55,404 bases of DNA, from positions 1-55,404 of the forward strand of contig CAJUKK010000013.1 of NCBI GenBank assembly GCA_910586985.1, given 5' to 3'. This document shows positions 9,306 to 18,048 of this stretch, piece after piece (positions within the stretch are counted from its first letter, which is position 1; the number at the start of each line of letters is the position of its first letter). The translations under genes were made by a program, and so were the position numbers. Origin of the DNA: an uncultured Christensenellaceae bacterium (GTDB lineage Bacteria > Bacillota > Clostridia > Christensenellales > Borkfalkiaceae). The notes under the pieces were generated by a model. It was not told where the DNA came from, made no database searches, and saw nothing but the letters and a program-made list of their open reading frames with translations.

Positions 9306-10731
9306 CTTCCACCTCCTCTCTCACGAAGTGGCAGAACTTGCCCTTGTTTTTGGAGAGCGACATCATAATAGCCCAATAGAAACGATTGACGAGCAAAGTG
9401 CATACGCCCGAGAACAGGACGAACAGCAACAGCGCCAACGCAAATATTTTAAGTTCGAGCGTTGCGATAAAGTATGCAAGGAACGCTATCACCGCAAGCG
9501 CGATATGCACGTCGAACAGTGCAAAGAAACATTTTTTGTAGCCTTGCTTAACGGAGGACGCGATTGTCTTACCAAGCGCATACTCTCTGCGGGCATATTC
9601 ATAAGAAACGAAGTTGCTCGCGTTGAGCATTACAAAACCGATGATAAACGCCGCTATCGTATTCAGTCCCAAATAAAGTTCTGGAATGAACGAAAGACAA
9701 ATCACCGTCAATATCGCAAAGGTGAGTATCGTATAGAGATGCGTAAACCCGAGAAGACGGTAACGCACAAAGAAGAAGATTGCAGAAACAAGCATTGCCG
9801 CGCCGAATGCGATATAAACGAACGTCGCCGCCCACTCGCCCATTCCGTCGGAATAGGTGCGCGCCTCGTTAAATTTCATCGAAAGGCTTGTCTCTTCTCC
9901 GTTAATAACGTTATCAATGAGTTTCGCTACGATATTCGCCGTTTCCGCCGTGTAACTGCCGCTGATCGCGAGCGAGCTCTGATCGATCTGCTGCGAAACC
10001 GTAAGCGAAATCACGTTGCTGTCGCCCACTTTAAAATACATGGTAGAAGTGCTGTCGCTCGTTGCGGACGCGGTTGCCTCTTTTACAAGCTCCCTGCCCT
10101 CTTTCGTAAAATCGAGAATTACAAATGCGGTGTCCTGCTGCACGGTGGACGACGCGCCTTTAAAATAGTCGGTAATGGGCTTTTGCTCTGTCGCCTCGAT
10201 AATCACTTCCGCGCTGTCTTCGTCCGATCCGTACGACACGGAAAACTCACCCATATAACCGAATAACTGTACGGCGGTTCCCGCCGAATTCAAACGTTGC
10301 GCCATCGAAACGCGGACGGTATAATCGTCGCATATTTCCACGCGCGCGCCTTCGATATGCGCGCTCTCGTAACGTTTCGTCAACGCGCGGACACTCGCTG
10401 CAAACTCCGTTTTAAACGACTCTTTGACCGTTATCCCGTCCTCGTCGCACACCGATTCTTTTTCAAGATAGATCGAACCGTTCGCATAAGAGGCATATTC
10501 CGACTTTTCGTCGTCTTCAAGCCCCGCATATTCTTCTGCGGAAATAACTCCGTCAGGATAATAAACGGCATTGTACCCACCGCCGAACTGCGAATCCTTG
10601 TCCATTAAACTGACAGCGGAATTGTATTTTTTTATCGTTCCGTATTCGAACGATACCGTACAGACCGCGCATAAAAAAGCGATGACCAGCGTGATCAGTA
10701 TCAAAAATATCGCCGATTTCTTCTTGCCCAT
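9298..10731 (-). CDS. secD: Protein translocase subunit SecD, divergent
   Basis: The 477-aa protein has one N-terminal helix, a roughly 270-residue extracytoplasmic part, and five C-terminal helices. A P1-like segment with FVILDFTKEGRELV and a YTAETANIVAKLI helix match SecD. The fourth-helix motif, normally GMAVDANVLIFERIREE, reads GFVMLNASNFVSYEYARRE here, so the conserved proton-relay Asp is absent. ATG at 10731 has GGAGG 4 nt upstream; an upstream TTG would put the ribosome-binding site inside the gene. It has its own promoter and overlaps secF by 8 nt. Likely a true but unusual SecD. Confidence 0.82.
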   Translation of the reverse strand: MGKKKSAIFLILITLVIAFLCAVCTVSFEYGTIKKYNSAVSLMDKDSQFGGGYNAVYYPDGVISAEEYAGLEDDEKSEYASYANGSIYLEKESVCDEDGITVKESFKTEFAASVRALTKRYESAHIEGARVEICDDYTVRVSMAQRLNSAGTAVQLFGYMGEFSVSYGSDEDSAEVIIEATEQKPITDYFKGASSTVQQDTAFVILDFTKEGRELVKEATASATSDSTSTMYFKVGDSNVISLTVSQQIDQSSLAISGSYTAETANIVAKLIDNVINGEETSLSMKFNEARTYSDGMGEWAATFVYIAFGAAMLVSAIFFFVRYRLLGFTHLYTILTFAILTVICLSFIPELYLGLNTIAAFIIGFVMLNASNFVSYEYARREYALGKTIASSVKQGYKKCFFALFDVHIALAVIAFLAYFIATLELKIFALALLLFVLFSGVCTLLVNRFYWAIMMSLSKNKGKFCHFVREEVEDE

Positions 10732-10802
10732 GTTGCCTCCCAAGTGGATAAAAGGAAATTTACTTTCCGTAAAAACTGCTAAGCGGAAATTCCGCTCTTT
10801 TT

Positions 10803-10831
10803 ATTATATATAATTCATGCGCGCCCGTCAA
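10803..10831 (-). promoter_or_regulatory. Promoter of secD-secF-recJ-rel run
   Basis: TTGACG (10826-10831) and TATAAT (10803-10808) lie 17 bp apart on the minus strand, about 70 nt upstream of secD. The transcript leader contains a small hairpin, GCGGAA/TTCCGC. Confidence 0.7.
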
Positions 10832-10870
10832 GCCGAAACGCGCAAAAATTTGTTATTTTCTCGTTAAATT

Positions 10871-12190
10871 TTACGACATATTTTCCGCTTGACGCGCTTT
10901 CCGCTCGGCAAGCACGCGCATTGCGCACTCGATCCGCTTTTTCATCATCGCGCAAGTTACCGTATACGGCTCTTCGATATCGCCGTTATAGTGATAGTTA
11001 TTCGCGCTGCAGCCGCCCGAACAAATAAACTTGGCAAAACAATCCCCGCACTTTTTGCGCGTAAAAAGACAGCTCTTTGCAAACTTTCCGCGAATGTCCT
11101 TATCGAGCTCGCCTTCGAAAACGTTTCCCATTTTCCATTTGGGATCGCCCGCAAACTGGTGACAGGGATAAAGGTCGCCGTTGGGCACGACGGAAAAATA
11201 TTCGTTTCCCGCGCCGCATGCGGAAACGCGTTTGGACAGACAGGGCCCGCCCTCTAAATCGACGTTAAAATGGAAAAAGTTGAATCCCTCGCCCCGCTCC
11301 TCTCGCGCGACATACTCGTCGCAAAGAACTTCGTACTCGCGTTCAATCAAAGGCAGATGCTCCTCTTTTATGGCGAGATCCTCAATGTCAGTTACGACAG
11401 GTTCGACGGAGAGCGAATCGAATCCGTTGTCCGCCAGAAACAAAACGTCCTTGGAAAAATCAAGATTTTTTGCCGTAAACGTACCGCGCACATAGTAGTG
11501 CTTGTCCCCACGCGACCGAACAAATTTTTTGATTTTCTCGATCACAACGTCAAAACTTCCCTTTCCGTTCACCGTCTTGCGGACGAGATCGTGCACTTCT
11601 TTTCTGCCGTCGAGCGAAAGGACGACGTTTTCCATCTCCTCGTTTAAAAATTTAATCGCATCGTCGTCGAGCAGTACGCCGTTCGTCGTCGTCGTAAACA
11701 AAAACCGTTTGCCGCGCTTTGCCGCCTCCGCTTTGGCGTAATAGACCGTCTCCTTTATGACATTAAGATTCATGAGCGGCTCGCCGCCGAAGAAATCGAC
11801 CTCGAGCACTTTACGGTTTCCGCTCTCGCGGATCAGGAAATCAATCGCCGCCTTTGCCGTCTCTAAACTCATCATCTCACGCGTAGCGTGATACGCCCCT
11901 TCGTCCGCAAAGCAGTAGCGGCAACGAAGGTTGCAATCGTGGCAAATATGCAGACACAGCGCCTTGACCTCTCCGCTTTTTACAGGGTATGCGGTCGTCT
12001 CCTCTTTGTAGAGCAATCCCTCTTTTTTCAACGCGTCGATTTCACCTAACACCGGTTTCAGCTCTTCGTCCGAAATATCCGTTTTCTTTCCGCTTAAAAC
12101 GTCCGCAGTCTTTTTATCGCACTCGTGGAGCGAACCGCTGCCCGTATCATAGACGTAAAATTTTTCATGATATGTAAAAACGTGTACCAT
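10871..12190 (-). CDS. scfB: SCIFF peptide maturase, radical SAM thioether-forming enzyme
   Basis: This 439-aa radical SAM/SPASM enzyme installs Cys-to-Thr thioether cross-links in the SCIFF peptide. The cluster motif CHDCNLRCRYCF is near residue 85. Typical features follow: VDFFGGEPLMN and TTTTNGVLLDD. The C-terminal SPASM region has Cys pairs for two auxiliary clusters: CGAGNEYFSVVPNGDLYPC, then CLFTRKKCGDCFAKFICSGGC. An N-terminal precursor-recognition domain of about 75 residues comes first. The precursor gene scfA is immediately upstream (12265-12417), with a hairpin between them. ATG at 12190 follows CGGAGAGTTT. Family identity is very clear; the biological role of mature SCIFF is still not known. 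Confidence 0.96.
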   Translation of the reverse strand: MVHVFTYHEKFYVYDTGSGSLHECDKKTADVLSGKKTDISDEELKPVLGEIDALKKEGLLYKEETTAYPVKSGEVKALCLHICHDCNLRCRYCFADEGAYHATREMMSLETAKAAIDFLIRESGNRKVLEVDFFGGEPLMNLNVIKETVYYAKAEAAKRGKRFLFTTTTNGVLLDDDAIKFLNEEMENVVLSLDGRKEVHDLVRKTVNGKGSFDVVIEKIKKFVRSRGDKHYYVRGTFTAKNLDFSKDVLFLADNGFDSLSVEPVVTDIEDLAIKEEHLPLIEREYEVLCDEYVAREERGEGFNFFHFNVDLEGGPCLSKRVSACGAGNEYFSVVPNGDLYPCHQFAGDPKWKMGNVFEGELDKDIRGKFAKSCLFTRKKCGDCFAKFICSGGCSANNYHYNGDIEEPYTVTCAMMKKRIECAMRVLAERKARQAENMS

Positions 12191-12218
12191 AAACTCTCCG
12201 TTCGTAAAATAAGGAAAT

Positions 12219-12241
12219 AAGGAGCAACGGCGTTGCTCCTT
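12219..12241 (-). terminator. Hairpin between scfA and scfB
   Basis: Inverted repeat AAGGAGCAACG / CGTTGCTCCTT, followed on the minus strand by TTATTTCCTTATTTT. It probably acts as a partial terminator that lets scfA, the precursor, be made in excess over scfB. Confidence 0.6.
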
Positions 12242-12264
12242 TTAAGCGTTCCTTTAAACTGTCA

Positions 12265-12417
12265 TTATCTCTTTTCGATCTTCTGTTCTCTCGTTACGCG
12301 CTCGCAAGACTGGTTGCCGACTGTGCAGCTGGTCTTGCAGGCGGACTGGCAGGTGCTTCTGCATTCGCCGCAGCCCGTGATCTTTTTATCCGCAGGTTTT
12401 GCAATGGTCTTAATCAT
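12265..12417 (-). CDS. scfA: SCIFF ribosomal peptide precursor (six cysteines in forty-five)
   Basis: A 50-aa peptide on the minus strand. Cys are at residues 16, 19, 23, 27, 31 and 38 in the family pattern CGECRSTCQSACKTSC then TVGNQSC. This is the near-universal clostridial SCIFF precursor that ScfB modifies with thioether links. The N-terminal leader (MIKTIAKPADKKITG) is short. The tail after the last Cys (ERVTREQKIEKR) is a few residues longer than in most members I know. ATG at 12415-12417 has GGGAGA 6 nt upstream and its own near-consensus promoter. Neighbours are the TIGR04086 membrane protein upstream and scfB downstream, the conserved arrangement. Confidence 0.96.
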   Translation of the reverse strand: MIKTIAKPADKKITGCGECRSTCQSACKTSCTVGNQSCERVTREQKIEKR

Positions 12418-12443
12418 ATGATTTCTCCCAAACGTTTTTCTTT

Positions 12444-12472
12444 ATTATACAACTTTTTTAAAATGATTGCAA
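12444..12472 (-). promoter_or_regulatory. Promoter of scfA
   Basis: TTGCAA (12467-12472) and TATAAT (12444-12449) are 17 bp apart on the minus strand, just below the end of the TIGR04086 gene. Its strength fits independent, high transcription of the peptide precursor. Confidence 0.7.
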
Positions 12473-12481
12473 CTCTTTTTA

Positions 12482-12859
12482 TCAATCTTTCCGCAATTTT
12501 GCACCGCAAATCGCGCCGAGCGCGCCGAGAACCAATCCGACAAGCAATTCAATCAAAAAGAAGGGCGTCAGACGAAAAGCTCCGCCGATAATCCCGAACA
12601 CGAGCATCGTCAATAGGACGGAAAGAAACCCCGCCGCCATTCCCTTAAAAAGCATGCGTTCGCCTTTGACAAAGATAAGGCAACTTACGAATATCCCAAT
12701 ACATTTAACAGACCAATTTACCGCCGTAATCACACCGTCCGACGGCGCGAACGCGCGCACAAACACCGCAAATAACGCAAGCGCCAGCAAACTGAATACG
12801 GTTACGACCGACGCCGTCAAAAGCGTCTGCCCGATTGCCGCCCAAACTTTATTACGCAT
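12482..12859 (-). CDS. TIGR04086 family membrane protein
   Basis: A 125-aa protein with four predicted hydrophobic segments and a basic end (CGAKLRKD). Size, topology and, above all, the position between yajC and scfA identify it as the TIGR04086 family, known only from SCIFF-bearing Clostridia. Its function is unknown; involvement in membrane placement or export of the SCIFF product is possible but unproven. ATG at 12859 is preceded by GGAGGTAATTTTT. The first segment (LLTASVVTVFSLLALALFAV) is long and uncleaved in appearance. Confidence 0.82.
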   Translation of the reverse strand: MRNKVWAAIGQTLLTASVVTVFSLLALALFAVFVRAFAPSDGVITAVNWSVKCIGIFVSCLIFVKGERMLFKGMAAGFLSVLLTMLVFGIIGGAFRLTPFFLIELLVGLVLGALGAICGAKLRKD

Positions 12860-12919
12860 AAAAATTACCTCCGCAATTACGATATAACGTATGCGGAGGC
12901 ATCTTTGATTATGATAAAA

Positions 12920-13387
12920 TTACTTGTCCTCTTCCGTTGTTTCTGGCTCGGATACGTTCTCTTCCACAGGCGTTTCAACCTCTTGCGCGTCAACCGCTGT
13001 TTCTTCCGTCTGAACGACGCCGGCTTTTGCCGCCTTTCTCGCAGCCTCGGCTTCTTCGCGCGCGATCTGCGTAGGACCCTTGGCATCCGTCTGCGCGATA
13101 AGTTCTTTGTCCATCTTAATATAAGATTTGCCCGCGCTCTCGCTGCCCGTTTCGATAATAACCGTATTGTCGCTTTCACAGATTTCGACAATGATGCCGC
13201 AGATTCCGCCCGCCGTCTTTACTTTATGCCCGGGGCGAAGCGCGGCAAGCTGTTCTTCATACTCCTTCTGGCGTTCCTTGTTCTTTCTACCGGAAAAGGC
13301 AATCCAGACGACGAACATTACGAGAATGACTCCGAGCAAAATGTATGTTACGACTTGCGTAGTTTCGATCAATAAATTTCCAAGCAT
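12920..13387 (-). CDS. yajC: Preprotein translocase subunit YajC
   Basis: A 155-aa single-pass membrane protein associated with the SecDF complex. One N-terminal helix (VVTYILLGVILVMFVVWIAF) is followed by basic residues and the family core (RPGHKVKTAGGICGIIVEI), near residues 60-80. The acidic, Ala/Glu-rich tail of about 50 residues is longer than in most YajC and probably disordered. The frame is open further upstream, but ATG at 13387 follows AAGGAGAAAAATT and gives the normal N-terminus. It lies downstream of tgt, the widely conserved queA-tgt-yajC order. Confidence 0.92.
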   Translation of the reverse strand: MLGNLLIETTQVVTYILLGVILVMFVVWIAFSGRKNKERQKEYEEQLAALRPGHKVKTAGGICGIIVEICESDNTVIIETGSESAGKSYIKMDKELIAQTDAKGPTQIAREEAEAARKAAKAGVVQTEETAVDAQEVETPVEENVSEPETTEEDK

Positions 13388-13478
13388 AATTTTTCTCCTT
13401 ATTACGCCATTTATAATACCCGTTTTGCAGATTTTTTGCAAGCGTTTTCATGGGATAATTTCCCATTTTACAAGATTT

Positions 13479-14624
13479 TCATTTTGCAGGCGCGGCGAAA
13501 CCTGTCGTAAATTCTTGTTTTTTGTAAAATTCCCGCGCAAAGTCCTTGACGTAACCGCCCAAAATACTCTCTCTCAATCCGCGCATAAGGCGATGCAGAT
13601 AGGCAATATTGTGTAGCGACAAAAGCATCGCGCCCGCCATTTCCCCCACGTTTACAAGGTGACGCAAATATGCCTTTGTATAATTTTTGCAGCAGTAACA
13701 GTCGCACTCGGGATCTAGGGGCGTAAAGTCCTCCTTATATTTTCCGTTACGGACGACGATCTTCCCGCGGGACGTAATCGCCGTGCCGTTGCGCGCAACG
13801 CGCGTCGCAAGTACGCAGTCGAACATGTCTACGCCGCGCAAGACTCCCTCGACGAGACAATCGGGCGAACCGACGCCCATCAGGTAACGCGGCACGTCCG
13901 TCGGCAATCGGGGCTGTAAAAAATCAAGAAGTTCGTACATGCGTGCTTTGGGTTCGCCGACGGAGAGTCCGCCGATCGCAATACCGTGCTTGACAAAGGG
14001 CAGACAGCGGTTTAAGCTTTCCGCGCGAAGATCTTCGTACATGTTGCCTTGTACGATGGGAAAGAGCGCCTGACTGGGGTTTTCGTGCGCTTTATAGCAG
14101 CGCTCGAGCCAACTTCCGGTGCGTTCCATCGCCTTTTGCGCCTGCCCGTGCGTATAGCCGTATTCCGAACATTGGTCAAACGCCATGATGATATCCGACC
14201 CTAAATTGTGCTGAATCTCCATTGCTTTTTCGGGCGTAAACATGTGATAACTTCCGTCCACATGGGACGAAAAGCGCACGCCTTCAACCGTAATATTGTT
14301 GAGAGACGAAAGCGAAAACACCTGAAACCCGCCGCTGTCCGTAAGAATCGGCTTGTTCCAGTTCATAAACTTATGCAACCCGCCCGCACGGGAAATCAGT
14401 TCATCGCCGGGGCGCATGTAGAGGTGATACGTATTGGAAAGAATGATCTGCGAGCCGACTTCTTCGATATCTTTGGGCAACATACCTTTTACGGTCGCCT
14501 GCGTGCCGACGGGCATGTAGACGGGCGTCAAAATGTCGCCGTGCGGCGTATGAAACACGCCTGCGCGCGCCCCCGTTTCGGGATCGGTCTTTTGTAGTTC
14601 AAAGGAAAAATATTCGTTATTCAT
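13479..14624 (-). CDS. tgt: tRNA-guanine transglycosylase (queuosine)
   Basis: The 381-aa enzyme exchanges guanine-34 for preQ1 in GUN-anticodon tRNAs. Catalytic Asp lies in ILTDSGGFQVFSL (about residue 95) and the second Asp in GVDMFDCVLATRVARNGTA (about 265). The structural zinc site is CDCYCCKNYTKAYLRHL near residue 310. Length and motifs are typical of bacterial Tgt. ATG at 14624 has only a weak AGAAAG site. It follows queA by about 175 nt and precedes yajC. The queuosine precursor genes are not in the window. Confidence 0.96.
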   Translation of the reverse strand: MNNEYFSFELQKTDPETGARAGVFHTPHGDILTPVYMPVGTQATVKGMLPKDIEEVGSQIILSNTYHLYMRPGDELISRAGGLHKFMNWNKPILTDSGGFQVFSLSSLNNITVEGVRFSSHVDGSYHMFTPEKAMEIQHNLGSDIIMAFDQCSEYGYTHGQAQKAMERTGSWLERCYKAHENPSQALFPIVQGNMYEDLRAESLNRCLPFVKHGIAIGGLSVGEPKARMYELLDFLQPRLPTDVPRYLMGVGSPDCLVEGVLRGVDMFDCVLATRVARNGTAITSRGKIVVRNGKYKEDFTPLDPECDCYCCKNYTKAYLRHLVNVGEMAGAMLLSLHNIAYLHRLMRGLRESILGGYVKDFAREFYKKQEFTTGFAAPAK

Positions 14625-14799
14625 AATCTTTCTATATTCATGTTCAACTTATGAAAAGTATCAAAAAAAATTTTTAACACACATACGCAGGGATATAAAA
14701 TGAGATAATCGCTATAATACACGCATTATGTCTATCGTTATCCGGAAGTTAGGCGTAAATGACTGAGGGGCGCCACAGCGAAACGCCGTATTTCGACGG

Positions 14800-15828
14800 C
14801 TATAAGACGAGCATCGCGTCGCCGAAAGAGAAAAAACGATACTTATTACCAACAGCGGTTTTATATAACCGCAACACTTCTTCGCGGGAGCAGAGTGCGG
14901 AAACAAGCATTAAAAGCGTGCTCTCGGGCAGATGAAAATTGGTGATAAGCGCATCCACACATTTAAACTTATATGGAGGATAGATAAATATCTCGGTATT
15001 TCCGCTGCAAGGCTTTAAAAAACCTTCGGCATCCGCCGCCGTCTCGATCGTTCTAACCGAAGTCGTACCGACGGCGATTACGCGCCGTCCCTCTCTCTTG
15101 GCGCGGTTAACCGTCTCGGCCGCCGCCTGTCCGACTTCGTAATATTCGGAGTGCATCTTATGCTCCAAAACATTATCCACTTTGACGGGGCGGAAAGTCC
15201 CGAGTCCCACGTGAAGCAACACTTCGGCAATCTCTACGCCCATCAACTTGATTTTTTCGAGCAGCTCGGGCGTAAAATGCAATCCTGCAGTGGGCGCGGC
15301 AGCCGAACCGTTCTCTTTACAATAAACCGTCTGATATCGATTGGGATCTTTTAATTTTTCATGGATATACGGCGGGAGCGGCATACTGCCCGCACGGGAC
15401 AACACCTCCTCGAACGCGCCCTCGTAAAAAAAGCGAACATGTCTCTCTCCCGATTGGGTAATCCCCGTCACTTCAAGCGAAAGTTCTCCGTTTACCGTCA
15501 ACCGCGTGCCTATTCTGCATTTTTTTCCGGGACGCACCAATACTTCCCATTCGTCAAGTTTGAGTCGCTTTAAAAGCAGAACTTCCACCCTGCCGCCGTT
15601 CTGCGTTTCAGCAAACAGGCGGGCGGGCAATACTTTTGTGCGATTGACAACAAGCACGTCCCCCGCACGCAGATAGTCGGTGATTTCACGGAAAACTCTA
15701 TGCTCGATCTCGCGGTTATCCCTGTGATAAACAAGCAGACGGGAAGAATCGCGGGGATCGGCGGGAGTTTGCGCAATGAGTTCTTCGGGCAGATCGTAAT
15801 AGAAGTCGCTCGTTTTTAACGCGCTCAT
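14800..15828 (-). CDS. queA: S-adenosylmethionine:tRNA ribosyltransferase-isomerase
   Basis: The 342-aa enzyme transfers and isomerises the ribosyl group of SAM onto preQ1-tRNA, giving epoxyqueuosine. The N-terminus FYYDLPEELIAQTPADPRD and inner motifs (NRTKVLPARL, PTAGLHFTPELL, HVGLGTFRPV, TNFHLPESTLLML) are characteristic. ATG at 15826-15828 overlaps the ruvB stop codon (ATGA), showing translational coupling; the open frame reaches 15912 but lies inside ruvB there. The order ruvB-queA-tgt is common in bacteria. Confidence 0.96.
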   Translation of the reverse strand: MSALKTSDFYYDLPEELIAQTPADPRDSSRLLVYHRDNREIEHRVFREITDYLRAGDVLVVNRTKVLPARLFAETQNGGRVEVLLLKRLKLDEWEVLVRPGKKCRIGTRLTVNGELSLEVTGITQSGERHVRFFYEGAFEEVLSRAGSMPLPPYIHEKLKDPNRYQTVYCKENGSAAAPTAGLHFTPELLEKIKLMGVEIAEVLLHVGLGTFRPVKVDNVLEHKMHSEYYEVGQAAAETVNRAKREGRRVIAVGTTSVRTIETAADAEGFLKPCSGNTEIFIYPPYKFKCVDALITNFHLPESTLLMLVSALCSREEVLRLYKTAVGNKYRFFSFGDAMLVL

Positions 15829-16877
15829 TCGTCGCCCCCGAAGAGCGACAGCTGTCTTTTCGCGGATTCGCTCATTTTTATACCCATATGTTCGTAGCCG
15901 GCTTTCAGGCACATTCTGCCGCGCGGCGTACGGGCGATAAATCCCAGTTGCATGAGATACGGTTCGTATACGTCCTCAATGGTATTTACGTCCTCGTTAA
16001 TCGTCGCGGCGAGCGTATCCAGACCCGCAGGTCCGCCGCCGAACTTTTCGATAAGAGCGCGTAACAGATTGCGATCCGTCTCGTCCAGTCCCAAGCCGTC
16101 GATCTCCATTTTTTTAAGCGCTCTGTCCGCGTCTGCTTTCGTGATCGTGCGGCTGCCCGCAACAGCGGAAAAGTCGCGCACCCGCTTTAAAAGACGATTG
16201 GCAATACGCGGCGTACCGCGGGAACGGCAGGCAATTTCGTAGCACCCCTCTCTCTCCGCAGTAATCCCGAGCGTTCGCGCCGAACGGCTGACGATGCTGC
16301 ACAGCTCCGACGGCGTATACATATCGAGACGGCACATAATGCCGAAACGGTCGCGAAGGGGGGACGAGAGCATACCTGCGCGCGTCGTCGCCCCGATGAG
16401 AGTAAACCGTTTGAGTGAGAATCGGATATTGCGTGCGGAGGGTCCCTTGCCCACGATAATATCGAGCGCGTAATCTTCCATCGCGGAATATAAAATCTCC
16501 TCTACCGCATGATTGAGACGGTGTATCTCGTCGATAAAGAGAATGTCTCCCTCGTTGAGGTTGGTAAGAATGGCGGCAAGATCGCCCGAGCGTTCGATCG
16601 CAGGGCCGCTCGTGAGCTTGATCTGCGTACCCATCGTATTGGCGATGATATGCGCAAGCGTCGTCTTTCCAAGTCCGGGAGGACCGTAAAGGAGCACGTG
16701 ATCGAGCGCCTCGCTGCGGCTTTTGGCGGCAGACATATATACGGACAGATTGTCTTTGACTTTATCCTGTCCGATATAATCATCCATCGTCTTGGGACGG
16801 AGTACGTTTTCCTCGATATCATATTCGCTCTTAGTACTTGTAAGGAGCCTGTCCTGCCCGTATTCGTCGTCAAACAT
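15825..16877 (-). CDS. ruvB: Holliday junction branch migration ATPase RuvB
   Basis: The 350-aa AAA+ motor drives branch migration with RuvA. Walker A is LLYGPPGLGKTTLAHI (about residue 63), Walker B is ILFIDEIHRL (about 112), and sensor residues fall in IGATTRAGMLSSPLRDRFG (about 162). A C-terminal winged helix contains EPYLMQLGFIARTPRGR. Conventional length. It sits 10 nt downstream of ruvA and overlaps queA by 4 nt. Confidence 0.97.
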   Translation of the reverse strand: MFDDEYGQDRLLTSTKSEYDIEENVLRPKTMDDYIGQDKVKDNLSVYMSAAKSRSEALDHVLLYGPPGLGKTTLAHIIANTMGTQIKLTSGPAIERSGDLAAILTNLNEGDILFIDEIHRLNHAVEEILYSAMEDYALDIIVGKGPSARNIRFSLKRFTLIGATTRAGMLSSPLRDRFGIMCRLDMYTPSELCSIVSRSARTLGITAEREGCYEIACRSRGTPRIANRLLKRVRDFSAVAGSRTITKADADRALKKMEIDGLGLDETDRNLLRALIEKFGGGPAGLDTLAATINEDVNTIEDVYEPYLMQLGFIARTPRGRMCLKAGYEHMGIKMSESAKRQLSLFGGDE

Positions 16878-16887
16878 ATGTTACCTC

Positions 16888-17478
16888 TTACATGCCTTTG
16901 AGCGCAACGGCAAGAATCTCTTCGACCGTAGCCGCGCCCGACGCCCTTGCACGGGAAACGGCGCGCGCGCTCTCCTGTTTGGTAAATCCAAGTCCCATGA
17001 GCGCAGACACGGCGTCGTCTTCCTCTGCGGCGGGAAGTTCAACCGCCCTTACGCCTTCGCTCGCGCCGAGCAATTCGTCTGCGGAAATTTTACCGTGGAG
17101 TTCCAAAATAATGCGCTCCGCCGTCTTTTTCCCAACGCCTTTGACTGCCGCAAAGCGCTTGCTGTCTGCAGTTGCAATTGCCGCCGATACGTCGGAAGGA
17201 CGCATGGAGGAAAGTATTGCAATCGCCATTTTCGCCCCTACGCCCTGCACGGACGTGAGCTTTAAAAACAAAGATTTTTCCTGCAAATCCGCAAATCCGA
17301 AGAGAGTCACGCCGTCCTCTTTGACCTGCATATACGTATATACCTCGCCCTCCGCCGCGCCGCTGAGTTTTGAAAAAGCCGCGCCGGAACAAATTACTTC
17401 GTATCCTACTCCGTTTACTTCGAGAAGGACAAATTCCGCAGAGACCGATTTAACGTTTCCTTTTAAATAACCGATCAT
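16888..17478 (-). CDS. ruvA: Holliday junction binding protein RuvA
   Basis: The 196-aa subunit tetramerises on four-way junctions and loads RuvB. It has an N-terminal OB fold (MIGYLKGNV and EVNGVGYEVIC), tandem helix-hairpin-helix motifs (SVQGVGAKMAIAIL and VKGVGKKTAERIILEL, residues about 75-125), and a C-terminal domain III (ALMGLGFTKQESARAVSRA) that contacts RuvB. Order ruvC-ruvA-ruvB is standard. Confidence 0.97.
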   Translation of the reverse strand: MIGYLKGNVKSVSAEFVLLEVNGVGYEVICSGAAFSKLSGAAEGEVYTYMQVKEDGVTLFGFADLQEKSLFLKLTSVQGVGAKMAIAILSSMRPSDVSAAIATADSKRFAAVKGVGKKTAERIILELHGKISADELLGASEGVRAVELPAAEEDDAVSALMGLGFTKQESARAVSRARASGAATVEEILAVALKGM

Positions 17479-17544
17479 ATAAACCTCTTACTCTGTTAGC
17501 TGTTCCAAGCCGTTGAAAAGATCGCGCAATAAAGCCTTATGCTT

Positions 17545-18042
17545 TTATTGAATGCCGAAGAGCGACGAAAAACGGCTGGTAAACGCATGACAAAGCGCAA
17601 CGCCGAGCGCGTCCGCCGCATCGTCGGGACGGGGAAGCGTTTTAAGACGCAAATGTGACGCGACGACCCGCTGCATCTGTCCCTTATCCGCCTTACCGTA
17701 ACCCGTAAGCGCCTGCTTGATCTGGTTCGGCGTGTATTCAAAGATTCGCCCGCAACGCTTGCTGCACGTCATAAGCGTCACTCCGCGGGCATGCGCAACG
17801 GCGATTCCCGTCGTAATATTTTTACTGAAAAACAACTCTTCCATCGCCGTTTCATCGGGCGAAAACTCATTAAAAATGTGATTGATCCCCTCTTCGAGCA
17901 TACACAAACGAACGGCGAGATTCTCATCCTTAGGCGTTCTGATAATGCCGTAGTCGACCGCTCGGCAGTTCCCCCCCAAATCCTTTTCAATCACGCCGTA
18001 TCCCATTGTCCCGATCCCGGGATCGATTCCTAAAATAATCAT
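17545..18042 (-). CDS. ruvC: Holliday junction endonuclease RuvC
   Basis: The 165-aa resolvase cuts Holliday junctions with RuvAB. Acidic catalytic residues are in ILGIDPGIGTMGYGVIE (Asp7), ETAMEELFF (about residue 66) and RPDDAADALGVALCHA (about 138-145). ATG at 18042 has no ribosome-binding site and begins 6 nt after a TAAAAT -10 box, so the mRNA may be leaderless. It is the first gene of the long minus-strand run and diverges from argH. Confidence 0.96.
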   Translation of the reverse strand: MIILGIDPGIGTMGYGVIEKDLGGNCRAVDYGIIRTPKDENLAVRLCMLEEGINHIFNEFSPDETAMEELFFSKNITTGIAVAHARGVTLMTCSKRCGRIFEYTPNQIKQALTGYGKADKGQMQRVVASHLRLKTLPRPDDAADALGVALCHAFTSRFSSLFGIQ

Positions 18043-18048
18043 ATGTTT

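Noticed and set aside
14625..14799. Regulatory element between queA and tgt
   Set aside because: A plus-strand TATAAT and short stems are visible, but no matching -35 and no known riboswitch pattern.
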